Source: JTS-RE37 sp041744575 (lineage in GTDB: Bacteria > Bacteroidota > Bacteroidia > Flavobacteriales > Flavobacteriaceae). Taken from it: 64,000 nt of DNA. Location of the stretch: assembly GCA_041744575.1 (NCBI GenBank), contig JBGTKP010000021.1, positions 45,801 through 109,800 on the forward strand. Reading direction: 5' to 3'. Each line of letters begins with the position of its first letter. Positions within the stretch are counted from its first letter, which is position 1. A program made the translations under genes and the position numbers. Of this stretch, positions 1 through 7,411 are shown piece after piece. The notes below the pieces were generated by a model that was not told the DNA's origin, did no database searches, and worked only from the letters and a program-made list of their open reading frames with translations.

Positions 1-456
1 TTTATAGAATTAAACAAGGCGGTAATGGCCAATGAAGGCAACGTTACTTCCGCTCTGAAAAGAATGATTGCCTGGGTGAGCAGTGACGCTGCGGGCTGCA
101 GGTACTGTCAGGCGCATGCAATCAGAGCGGCAGAGCGTTATGGGGCCGAATCATCCAGGCTGGAACACCTTTGGGAATACAGGAAACATGAAGCGTTTAC
201 AGAGGCGGAACGAGCCGCCCTCGATTTTGCACTCGCGGCATCCAGGGTGCCCAATGGCGTTGATTCCAGGCTCAGGGAAAGATTATATCTTCATTGGAAT
301 GAAGGGGAGATTGTCGAGATGCTGGGGGTAATTTCCCTCTTTGGATACCTGAACCGATGGAATGATTCCATGGCCACCACTTTAGAAGAAGGAGCCATTG
401 AAAGCGGGCTGAAATATTTGGGGCAGCGGGGCTGGGAAAAGGGTAAACATCAGTAA
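1..456 (+). CDS. AhpD/carboxymuconolactone decarboxylase-family protein, 5' truncated
   Basis: Small all-helical CMD/AhpD-like protein. The visible part carries the CxxC redox pair typical of AhpD-type proteins in the motif GCRYCQAH, followed by helices rich in Ala, Glu and Arg. The reading frame is open back to base 1 with no stop, so the ATG at 25 is probably internal and the true start lies outside the window. AhpD-type members act as peroxidase partners or thiol-disulfide enzymes in the cytoplasm; the exact substrate cannot be told from this fragment. The frame ends 45 bases before the adenine deaminase gene on the same strand. Confidence 0.75.
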   Translation, partial: FIELNKAVMANEGNVTSALKRMIAWVSSDAAGCRYCQAHAIRAAERYGAESSRLEHLWEYRKHEAFTEAERAALDFALAASRVPNGVDSRLRERLYLHWNEGEIVEMLGVISLFGYLNRWNDSMATTLEEGAIESGLKYLGQRGWEKGKHQ

Positions 457-501
457 TTGCACTGGTTTACTGCTGCAATAATATTTAGACCGTTTTAACG
501 A

Positions 502-2136
502 ATGAAGAAGGTTACTGGGCAGGTAATAGATATTCAAAATCATCGGATTTACCCCGGGGAAATTACCATGGCTCACGGTAAAATAATCTCTATTCGCGAA
601 AAAAAGCATAAGGAGAACACCTACCTGCTTCCGGGCTTTATAGATGCCCATATCCATATAGAAAGCTCCATGCTGATCCCATCTGAATTTGCCAGAATGG
701 CAGTCCTTCACGGTACCGTCGCAACGGTTTCAGATCCTCATGAAATCGCAAATGTCCTCGGAATCCCTGGGGTAGAATTTATGATAAACAATGGACGGAA
801 GACGCCGTTTAAATTTCATTTTGGCGCTCCTTCCTGTGTGCCGGCCACCTCGTTTGAAACAGCCGGAGCATGCATTGATGCGGAAGACATACGAAAACTG
901 ATGGCTTTACCCGATATCCATTACCTGGCTGAGGTTATGGACTATCCGGCGGTTCTTTCAGGACAAGACGAAATTCTTAAGAAAATCGCGTGTGCAAAGG
1001 CTTTGGGAAAGCCGGTGGATGGCCATGCTCCGGGACTAAGAGGAAAAGATTGCCAAAAATACATAGGCGTAGGCATCAGTACGGACCACGAATGTACAAC
1101 TATGGAAGAAGCCCTGGAAAAGCTTCAATATGGGATGAAAATCCTTATCAGGGAAGGTAGTGCAGCTAAAAATTTTGAGAGCCTGATTGGCCTGCTTCCG
1201 CAACATTATGAGAACCTCATGTTCTGTTCCGACGACAAGCATCCAAATGAGCTCGTATCCGGTCATATCAATCAACTTTGTGCGCGGGCGACTGCCATGG
1301 GAATGGACTTGTTCAAGGTGCTGCAGGTGGCCTGCGTGAATCCGGTCTCACATTATGGAATGAATGTCGGTCAACTTCGGGAAGGGGACCCGGCCGATTT
1401 TATCCGCGTTGAGGATCTGAATGATTTCCGGGTCATGCAAACCTATATTGACGGAGAAATGGTAATGGACAGGGGAAGATCCATCATTGCCAGCGTTCCT
1501 GAGGAACATTTGAATAATTTCGGCATCAAGCCCAAAAAACCAACTGATTTTTATGTACCAGACAGACAGGGGAAGATCAGAGTGATCGTAGCTACAGATG
1601 GAGCGCTCTCAACTCAGGAAATTTTTGCAAAAACAGGCACGATAGATGGTGGACTCTGTTCGGACCCCGATCGCGATTTGTTGAAGATAACTGTGGTCAA
1701 TCGTTACCGGGAGGCCCCCCCGGCCATCGGATTTGTAAAAAACTTCGGATTGCGTTATGGCGCTATTGCCAGCTGTGTGTCGCATGACTCCCACAATATT
1801 ATTTCTGTGGGCACCTCAGATGAGATGCTTTGTAAGGCAGTGAACCTGATCATTCAAAATAAGGGAGGTATCTGCGCGGTGGATGAGGACAACCAAAATG
1901 AACTTAAATTGGAGGTGGGGGGGTTAATGAGCGGGGCAGACGCCTGGCAAACCGCAAGGTCCTATGAGTCTCTGGATGCCATTGCAAAAAAAATGGGAGC
2001 TACCCTGAGTGCGCCATTCATGACCTTGTCCTTTATGGCCCTTTTGGTGATTCCAGATCTGAAGCTCTCAGACATGGGGCTTTTCAGCAGCAAACTATTT
2101 AATTTCGTGCCACTTCAAGATCCTGACTATGTATAG
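502..2136 (+). CDS. ade: Adenine deaminase
   Basis: Metal-dependent amidohydrolase that converts adenine to hypoxanthine and ammonia in purine salvage. The 544-residue length fits the family. The N-terminal metal motif GFIDAHIHIESS, the motif DPHEIANVLG, the stretch VDGHAPGL and the late motif HDSHNI with its flanking Ser and Gly residues are all present, and the C-terminal adenine deaminase domain is complete. The start is ATG at 502; no strong Shine-Dalgarno site is visible, as is usual for Bacteroidota. The gene converges on rsmI with a gap of about 33 bases. It is probably transcribed alone or with the AhpD-like gene before it. Confidence 0.93.
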   Translation: MKKVTGQVIDIQNHRIYPGEITMAHGKIISIREKKHKENTYLLPGFIDAHIHIESSMLIPSEFARMAVLHGTVATVSDPHEIANVLGIPGVEFMINNGRKTPFKFHFGAPSCVPATSFETAGACIDAEDIRKLMALPDIHYLAEVMDYPAVLSGQDEILKKIACAKALGKPVDGHAPGLRGKDCQKYIGVGISTDHECTTMEEALEKLQYGMKILIREGSAAKNFESLIGLLPQHYENLMFCSDDKHPNELVSGHINQLCARATAMGMDLFKVLQVACVNPVSHYGMNVGQLREGDPADFIRVEDLNDFRVMQTYIDGEMVMDRGRSIIASVPEEHLNNFGIKPKKPTDFYVPDRQGKIRVIVATDGALSTQEIFAKTGTIDGGLCSDPDRDLLKITVVNRYREAPPAIGFVKNFGLRYGAIASCVSHDSHNIISVGTSDEMLCKAVNLIIQNKGGICAVDEDNQNELKLEVGGLMSGADAWQTARSYESLDAIAKKMGATLSAPFMTLSFMALLVIPDLKLSDMGLFSSKLFNFVPLQDPDYV

Positions 2137-2169
2137 GAACAGGATCAAATGAAATGCTATCGCCCACCC

Positions 2170-2841
2170 TTATTTCTTACCGGCAACCACGATAACAATT
2201 TCACCCTTTGCAGGATGATTGGAATAATAACCTAAAACTTCTGAAATGCTTCCCCTTCGTGTCTCTTCATATAGTTTAGTGAGTTCTCTGCAAACAGCCA
2301 TAGGTCGGTCCGCCCCGAACACTGACAAAAACTGATCCAGCGTTTTCAATAATTTATGTGGAGATTCATAGAAAATCATCGTTCTGCTTTCTTCTGACAG
2401 TTGTTCGAGTCTTGTTTTTCTCCCTTTCTTAAGGGGTAAAAATCCTTCAAATACAAATCGATCACTGGGTAATCCGCTTACGACAAGTGCCGGGGTAAAC
2501 GCCGTAGCCCCCGGAAGGCATTCTACCCCAATACCGTTGGCGATACATTCCCTGGTAAGTAAGTACCCGGGGTCAGATATCCCGGGCGTTCCTGCATCCG
2601 AAATCAAGGCCAGGCTGGCCCCCTCCTTTAATTTTCGGACCAATCCTTCAACCGCCCTGTGTTCATTATGCATATGATGACTTTGCATGGGCGTTTTTAT
2701 ATCATAGTGGTGGAGTAGCTTTCCACTTGTCCGTGTATCCTCACAAAGGACAAGATCTGCTTCTTTCAAAATACGCACCGCACGGAAAGTGATGTCCTCA
2801 AGGTTTCCGACAGGCGTGGGTACCAAAAATAACTTACCCAT
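2170..2841 (-). CDS. rsmI: 16S rRNA (cytidine1402-2'-O)-methyltransferase RsmI
   Basis: SAM-dependent tetrapyrrole-methylase-fold enzyme that adds a 2'-O-methyl group to C1402 of 16S rRNA in the decoding centre. The N-terminal motif LVPTPVGNLEDIT, the motif CEDTRTSGKLL, the Gly-rich ISDAGTPGISDPG loop and the FYESPH segment are diagnostic. I place the start at the ATG at 2841 (MGKLFLVPTP); the frame stays open ten codons further upstream to another ATG at 2871, but those residues do not look like family sequence. About 223 residues. A conserved flavobacterial neighbourhood with tdk and alr. Confidence 0.92.
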   Translation of the reverse strand: MGKLFLVPTPVGNLEDITFRAVRILKEADLVLCEDTRTSGKLLHHYDIKTPMQSHHMHNEHRAVEGLVRKLKEGASLALISDAGTPGISDPGYLLTRECIANGIGVECLPGATAFTPALVVSGLPSDRFVFEGFLPLKKGRKTRLEQLSEESRTMIFYESPHKLLKTLDQFLSVFGADRPMAVCRELTKLYEETRRGSISEVLGYYSNHPAKGEIVIVVAGKK

Positions 2842-3018
2842 TCCCCGGATTATTAAATAGAGGAGCAGCATATATTGGGTGATGCTGTCTGTGCTCTTGT
2901 CTGATCATTGCACGGAAAAAATAGGAGGAGCCGATGACAGGAACCGGGAAGGTCGCGGGGTTGACGGCTAGGCCAAAGGAAATGTTTAAGGAATCCAAAA
3001 TAAGCACTCCATTGAAAT

Positions 3019-3708
3019 TCAGGAAAATCTTCTGGAAATCAATACCAGAAACCGGGTTGCATACTCTTCCTTACCAACCCAGTGATTATAATCCGGCTTG
3101 ACGAGATTCTCAATAAAAGCGATGGATCGTTCCTCTGTATCAATGGTCCCCAGTTGTGAAATGACCCTGTTGAAATCTTCAGTGCTGTTATTAAAGAGAT
3201 GCTTTACAAAGGCCAGTCGGTCGTTAAGCCCTATTGACAGTTCTTTTTTTACCAACTGGTCATTTAAGGATCTGGTTTTTATGTCTTCCCGTTGTCTTTT
3301 TTTGACTTCCTGGCCTATATGTTCGTTATCGTTTTTCATATAGTCCTTCTTTGCCACAAATTCTGCAAATAGCTGATCCACTTCGCCGCTGACGGGCATC
3401 TCAGATACCATATCCTTGATCGTATCTATTCCGGGGATGATAATGTCCTCCTCGTGGGGATTGCTTTCAGGCACCTGTTTATTCTCGTTCATGACGGCGT
3501 TCGCCATTTTCTCAAACTTGGAAGCCAGGGTATTCTTTGATACATCTATTTCCACGTCGTTCAACTTCTCATCAATAAATTTCAGGACCACCAGCTTTTC
3601 ATAAAGATTTTTTGCAGCCTCGTATAACTCCGGAATTTCTTTCATTCCCCTTGAGGTAATGATGTCCGTAGACAACTTAATCAATTCCTCCTTCAATTTT
3701 CGCTTCAT
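3019..3708 (-). CDS. Conserved hypothetical charged protein
   Basis: A 229-residue protein I cannot assign to a function. It is strongly hydrophilic and probably helical, with alternating Lys and Glu over its whole length, no signal peptide and no membrane segment, so a cytoplasmic helical or coiled-coil protein is likely. The C-terminal third (around FNRVISQLGTIDTEERSIAF) looks most ordered. It is divergent from tdk across a 112-base gap and lies head-to-tail after rsmI; proteins of this kind often sit in this position in flavobacteria by my recollection, which suggests a conserved but uncharacterised gene. No RNA-binding or catalytic motif is visible. Confidence 0.72.
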   Translation of the reverse strand: MKRKLKEELIKLSTDIITSRGMKEIPELYEAAKNLYEKLVVLKFIDEKLNDVEIDVSKNTLASKFEKMANAVMNENKQVPESNPHEEDIIIPGIDTIKDMVSEMPVSGEVDQLFAEFVAKKDYMKNDNEHIGQEVKKRQREDIKTRSLNDQLVKKELSIGLNDRLAFVKHLFNNSTEDFNRVISQLGTIDTEERSIAFIENLVKPDYNHWVGKEEYATRFLVLISRRFS

Positions 3709-3774
3709 CTCTTTTTATTTAACCTCAACCACAATGGTGCTTCTTTTTTAATACTTTTATAGACAAGTATATTT

Positions 3775-3782
3775 CAAATTTA
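3775..3782 (-). promoter_or_regulatory. Candidate -7 promoter element (TAAATTTG)
   Basis: Matches the Bacteroidota -7 consensus TAnnTTTG on the minus strand, about 67 bases before the start of the unknown protein gene ending at 3019. No convincing -33 TTTG partner is visible, so this is only a candidate. Confidence 0.28.
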
Positions 3783-3820
3783 TAACGCCGAAGCCAGCCA
3801 GTTTCGTCTAAAATTACAAA

Positions 3821-4474
3821 ATGTTTCTCGAAAACACTGTTAATCATAAAGAACAATTCGGATGGATAGAAGTCATCTGCGGTTCCATGTTTTCAGGAAA
3901 AACGGAAGAGCTTATCCGCAGGTTGAAGCGGGCAAAATTCGCCAGGCAGAAGGTGGAAATCTTTAAGCCCATCGTAGATACAAGGTATCATGAAGCAATG
4001 GTGGTATCTCACGACGAGAATGAGATCCGATCCACCCCAGTTCCGGCAGCCGCCAATATACGCCTGCTTGCGGATGACTGTGATGTGGTTGGAATTGACG
4101 AAGCCCAGTTTTTTGATGATGAGATCGTTTCCGTTTGCAATGACCTGGCCAACCAGGGGGTTCGTGTGGTGATCGCAGGTCTTGATATGGACTTCAAGGG
4201 TCATCCTTTTGGTCCCATGCCGGCGCTGATGGCAACTGCGGAGTACGTGACCAAAGTACATGCCATTTGCACCAGGACAGGAAATCTCGCGAATTATAGC
4301 TTTCGCAAGTCGAGCAGTGAAAAATTGGTCGTCCTTGGTGAAACCGGCGAATATGAACCATTAAGCAGGGCAGCATTTTATAAAGCGATGCTCACAGAAA
4401 AAATAAATCAGATGGAAGTGCAGATGGAAGAGGTGGTGCAGGTACCCGGATTGCGGAAAGGCGTAAAAAATTAA
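3821..4474 (+). CDS. tdk: Thymidine kinase
   Basis: Type II thymidine kinase, which phosphorylates thymidine to dTMP with ATP. The P-loop GSMFSGKT lies at residues 21–28, the DEAQFF motif follows near residue 93, and the lasso region contains HAICTRTGN. Of the four zinc-ribbon cysteines of the E. coli-type enzyme only the first is kept (CTRT instead of CxxC, and SRAAF instead of CRxCF); this appears to be a normal Bacteroidota variant and not damage. The gene is followed after 32 bases by alr on the same strand, probably as an operon. Confidence 0.93.
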   Translation: MFLENTVNHKEQFGWIEVICGSMFSGKTEELIRRLKRAKFARQKVEIFKPIVDTRYHEAMVVSHDENEIRSTPVPAAANIRLLADDCDVVGIDEAQFFDDEIVSVCNDLANQGVRVVIAGLDMDFKGHPFGPMPALMATAEYVTKVHAICTRTGNLANYSFRKSSSEKLVVLGETGEYEPLSRAAFYKAMLTEKINQMEVQMEEVVQVPGLRKGVKN

Positions 4475-4506
4475 ATAACTCCTCCTTCCGACCTTAAATC
4501 ATTTCA

Positions 4507-5622
4507 ATGCCAAAAACTACGGAAACTGTCCTGGAGATCGATCTGAAAGCGCTGGAAGACAATTATAATTACCTAAGGTCAAAATTATATTCCACAACCC
4601 GGTTCCTTGCGGTAGTTAAGGCTTTTGGATATGGCAGCGGCGCACAGGAGGTCTCTAAAAAACTGGCATCGCTTGGGGTAGATTATTTTGCTGTCGCCTA
4701 CGGGAAGGAGGGGGTGTCTCTTCGGGATGCCGGCATTAATACCCCTGTCCTGGTCCTGCACCCCTTGCCGGTGAGTTTCGAAACCCTCATAGATCGCTGC
4801 CTTGAACCAAGTATCTATAGTATTCAGGTGCTTCGGGAATTTGAGAGACTGGTATCGGCCAGGGGATTGCTTGATTATCCAATTCACCTGAAGTTGAATA
4901 CAGGCCTTAACAGACTTGGATTCAACGAAGGGTTTTTGGAAGAAGTCGGAACGTTTTTAAGAGAAAGTAAGGCTTTAAAGGTTATTTCCGTTTTCTCACA
5001 TCTGGCAGCCTCGGAAGATGAGGAGGAAGCCATTTTCACCCACTCGCAGCTCGAAAGATATATAAGCATGGCTTCCCTGACGGATAGCTTACTCGGGTAC
5101 CGGCCATTCCGTCATGTATTAAACACTTCGGGGATTTTGAACTATCCGGAAGCTCAGTTTGATATGGTCAGAAGTGGCATTGGACTTTACGGATATGGTA
5201 ATGATGTCAGGTGGGATGCGGAATTAAAACCCATTGCCACCCTGAAAACCATAATTTCACAAATTCACGACATTCGTCCCGGGGAGACGGTAGGATATAA
5301 CCGGGCTTATAAAACTGTGATGCCCAGAAAAACCGCAACGCTGCCTGTTGGACACGCTGACGGGATCGGGCGTCATTACGGGAAGGGGACTTCCTTTGTA
5401 TTTGTCCATGGCGTACCGGCACGTATTATTGGAAATGTCTGTATGGATATGATCATGATCGATGTGACGGAAATTAGTTGTGAAGAAGGAGACGAAGTGA
5501 TTATATTCGGTTCCGGACATTCTGCAGAAGAACTGGCTGCCTCCGGGGGTACCATATCTTATGAATTGCTGACAGGGATTTCTCCCAGGGTCCGTCGAAT
5601 TTATAAATCGAACACTTCTTAA
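4507..5622 (+). CDS. alr: Alanine racemase
   Basis: PLP enzyme interconverting L- and D-alanine for peptidoglycan synthesis. Fold type III barrel with the PLP lysine in VVKAFGYGSG (Lys38; the usual motif is VKANAYGHG, and the F/G substitution is a common flavobacterial form). The catalytic tyrosine sits in GYNRAYKT, and the C-terminal beta domain carries VCMDMIMIDV. The length of 371 residues is normal. It lies immediately after tdk and 79 bases before mscL, all on the plus strand. Confidence 0.94.
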   Translation: MPKTTETVLEIDLKALEDNYNYLRSKLYSTTRFLAVVKAFGYGSGAQEVSKKLASLGVDYFAVAYGKEGVSLRDAGINTPVLVLHPLPVSFETLIDRCLEPSIYSIQVLREFERLVSARGLLDYPIHLKLNTGLNRLGFNEGFLEEVGTFLRESKALKVISVFSHLAASEDEEEAIFTHSQLERYISMASLTDSLLGYRPFRHVLNTSGILNYPEAQFDMVRSGIGLYGYGNDVRWDAELKPIATLKTIISQIHDIRPGETVGYNRAYKTVMPRKTATLPVGHADGIGRHYGKGTSFVFVHGVPARIIGNVCMDMIMIDVTEISCEEGDEVIIFGSGHSAEELAASGGTISYELLTGISPRVRRIYKSNTS

Positions 5623-5701
5623 ATTTTACTATGAAATACATGCTATATTTAATTACTTTGTAATCGTACTCAACTGAATTTTCATTGTAAACACTTTAAC
5701 C

Positions 5702-6109
5702 ATGTGGAAGGAATTTAAAGCCTTTATTTTGACCGGTAATGTGATCGATCTCGCAGTTGCCGTTTTACTTGCAGGAGCCGTAGGTCTTGTTGTAAATGGA
5801 TTTGTAAATGATATCATGATGCCTATAGTTGGTTATTTTACCGGGGGCGTCGATTTTTCAGATATGCAGATCGTCTTATCCGAGGCCACAGTGGCTGCTG
5901 ACGGAACCATAACAAAACCTTCCAGTGCGATCCGTTACGGTGCCTGGATCAATACCCTGATCAATCTGATCATTGTAGGATTTGTATTATTTGTCATTGT
6001 CAAATCCTACAACAAATTCAGGGCTCCGGCTCCGACACCTGCCCCGAAAGGACCCACTCAGGAACAGCTTTTAACTGAGATCAGGGATCTGTTAAAAACC
6101 AAAGTATAA
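5702..6109 (+). CDS. mscL: Large-conductance mechanosensitive channel
   Basis: Homopentameric inner-membrane channel that opens under membrane tension and protects against hypo-osmotic shock. The N-terminal amphipathic helix and first transmembrane helix (KEFKAFILTGNVIDLAVAV), the Gly/Ala-rich pore constriction, the periplasmic loop and the second helix (INTLINLIIVGFVLFVIV) are all present, then a proline-rich linker and the cytoplasmic helix EQLLTEIRDLL. At 135 residues it is full length. A hairpin terminator lies about 60 bases downstream. Confidence 0.96.
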   Translation: MWKEFKAFILTGNVIDLAVAVLLAGAVGLVVNGFVNDIMMPIVGYFTGGVDFSDMQIVLSEATVAADGTITKPSSAIRYGAWINTLINLIIVGFVLFVIVKSYNKFRAPAPTPAPKGPTQEQLLTEIRDLLKTKV

Positions 6110-6170
6110 CTTTATTCCTTCGAACTGTATTTTAGGGGCTGCTTCACCGCCGCACACCATTAATTTCAAA

Positions 6171-6206
6171 ACCGCTGCCAGGGGTAGGCTCCCTACTGGC
6201 AGCGGT
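6171..6206 (+). terminator. Hairpin terminator after mscL
   Basis: An 11-bp perfect stem, ACCGCTGCCAG paired with CTGGCAGCGGT, with a partly paired loop, followed by a short GTTCTT tract. It sits about 60 bases after the mscL stop and would end the tdk–alr–mscL transcript. The U tract is weak; a role as a bidirectional stabilising hairpin is possible. Confidence 0.65.
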
Positions 6207-6238
6207 GTTCTTGGGGATTCGAGCCAAAATGTATTATT

Positions 6239-6255
6239 TATAACATTTTGTTATA
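6239..6255. repeat. Small inverted repeat upstream of asd
   Basis: TATAACA and TGTTATA form a perfect 7-bp dyad around a 3-base spacer, about 75 bases before the asd start in AT-rich DNA. It could be an operator or a chance palindrome; nothing else supports a function. Confidence 0.3.
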
Positions 6256-6329
6256 TTAATAATAATATTGCTGGAATGCTTGCCGGACATCATCAGGCAT
6301 ACTACTTTTGAGCTCAAACAAAATAAAAT

Positions 6330-7319
6330 ATGAAAGTAGCTATCGTCGGTGCAACGGGCATGGTTGGAGAAGTGATGCTGAAAGTCCTCGCAGAAAGAAA
6401 ATTCCCTGTGTCCGAATTACTTCTTGTTGCCTCTGAACGTTCTGTAGGCAAAAAGCGGAACTATATGGGGAAGGAATATGTGGTTATGGGCCTTGAGGAA
6501 GCACTGGCAGCGAAACCGGAGCTGGCAATTTTTTCCGCTGGTGGTTCCACCTCTTTGGAATGGGCACCAAGATTTGCGGAACAGGGGACAACTGTAATTG
6601 ACAATTCTTCAGCCTGGCGGATGGACCCGTCCAAAAAACTAATTGTACCTGAGATCAATGCCAGGGAGCTTACTAAAACAGATAAGATCATCGCTAACCC
6701 AAATTGCTCGACCATCCAATTGGTGATGGTGCTTGCGCCGTTGCACAGGAAATACCGGATGAAGCGGGTTGTGGTAAGCACCTATCAATCTGTTTCGGGA
6801 ACCGGACTTAAAGCGGTGCAACAATTGGAAGATGAAATTGCCGGTGTTGAAGGTGAAAAGGCTTACCCACACCCCATCAACCGGAATGCCCTGCCACAAT
6901 GTGATGTTTTTACAGACAATGGATACACCAAAGAAGAGATGAAGCTTGCGCGGGAACCACAGAAAATCCTGGATGACAGGACATTTTCTGTAACAGCCAC
7001 CGCCGTGCGTATCCCAACTGCGGGCGGGCATTCGGAGGCAGTAAATGTCGAGTTTTACGAAGATTATCAGCTCGGAGATATCAGGGCGCTGTTGCAGGAA
7101 ACTCCCGGAGTTGTGGTACAGGACCAACCGGAAAAAAATATCTATCCTATGCCCGTACTTGCCCATGATAAGGATGACGTTTTTGTCGGGCGTATACGCC
7201 GCGACGAATCCCAGGCCAATACCCTGAATCTATGGATTGTCGCGGATAATCTCCGAAAAGGGGCAGCCACCAATGCAGTTCAGATCGCAGAATATCTCCT
7301 GGCCGCAGAATTACTCTGA
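6330..7319 (+). CDS. asd: Aspartate-semialdehyde dehydrogenase
   Basis: Converts aspartyl phosphate to aspartate semialdehyde with NADPH, the branch point to diaminopimelate, lysine, threonine and methionine. The nucleotide-binding motif GATGMVGEV is at the N-terminus, the catalytic Cys126 is in NPNCSTIQ, and the substrate segment RIPTAGGHSEAV with the catalytic His lies in the second half. At 329 residues it is full length. It is bounded upstream by the mscL terminator and downstream by a strong terminator, so it is probably monocistronic. Confidence 0.96.
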   Translation: MKVAIVGATGMVGEVMLKVLAERKFPVSELLLVASERSVGKKRNYMGKEYVVMGLEEALAAKPELAIFSAGGSTSLEWAPRFAEQGTTVIDNSSAWRMDPSKKLIVPEINARELTKTDKIIANPNCSTIQLVMVLAPLHRKYRMKRVVVSTYQSVSGTGLKAVQQLEDEIAGVEGEKAYPHPINRNALPQCDVFTDNGYTKEEMKLAREPQKILDDRTFSVTATAVRIPTAGGHSEAVNVEFYEDYQLGDIRALLQETPGVVVQDQPEKNIYPMPVLAHDKDDVFVGRIRRDESQANTLNLWIVADNLRKGAATNAVQIAEYLLAAELL

Positions 7320-7341
7320 AATATGAAACTAAAAATCTGTT

Positions 7342-7378
7342 AAAACCTTTGGACTGAGATCACTCCAAAGGTTTTTTT
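7342..7378 (+). terminator. Rho-independent terminator after asd
   Basis: AAAACCTTTGGA pairs with TCCAAAGGTTTT around a 10-base loop and runs into a T7 tract, starting 23 bases after the asd stop. It is a textbook intrinsic terminator. The T tract ends just before an upstream ATG at 7379, which argues that the next gene starts later, at 7412. Confidence 0.88.
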
Positions 7379-7411
7379 ATGGTATTTTTAGCGCCTGTCA
7401 AATCTGAGCGG

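Noticed and set aside
2842..2871. Ten-codon N-terminal extension of RsmI
   Set aside because: The extra residues precede the strongly conserved MGKLFLVPTP start and have no counterpart in the family as I know it.
3821..4474. Thymidine kinase as a damaged gene because zinc cysteines are missing
   Set aside because: Catalytic motifs are intact and the cysteine-poor lasso is a known style in Bacteroidota; no stop or shift is seen.
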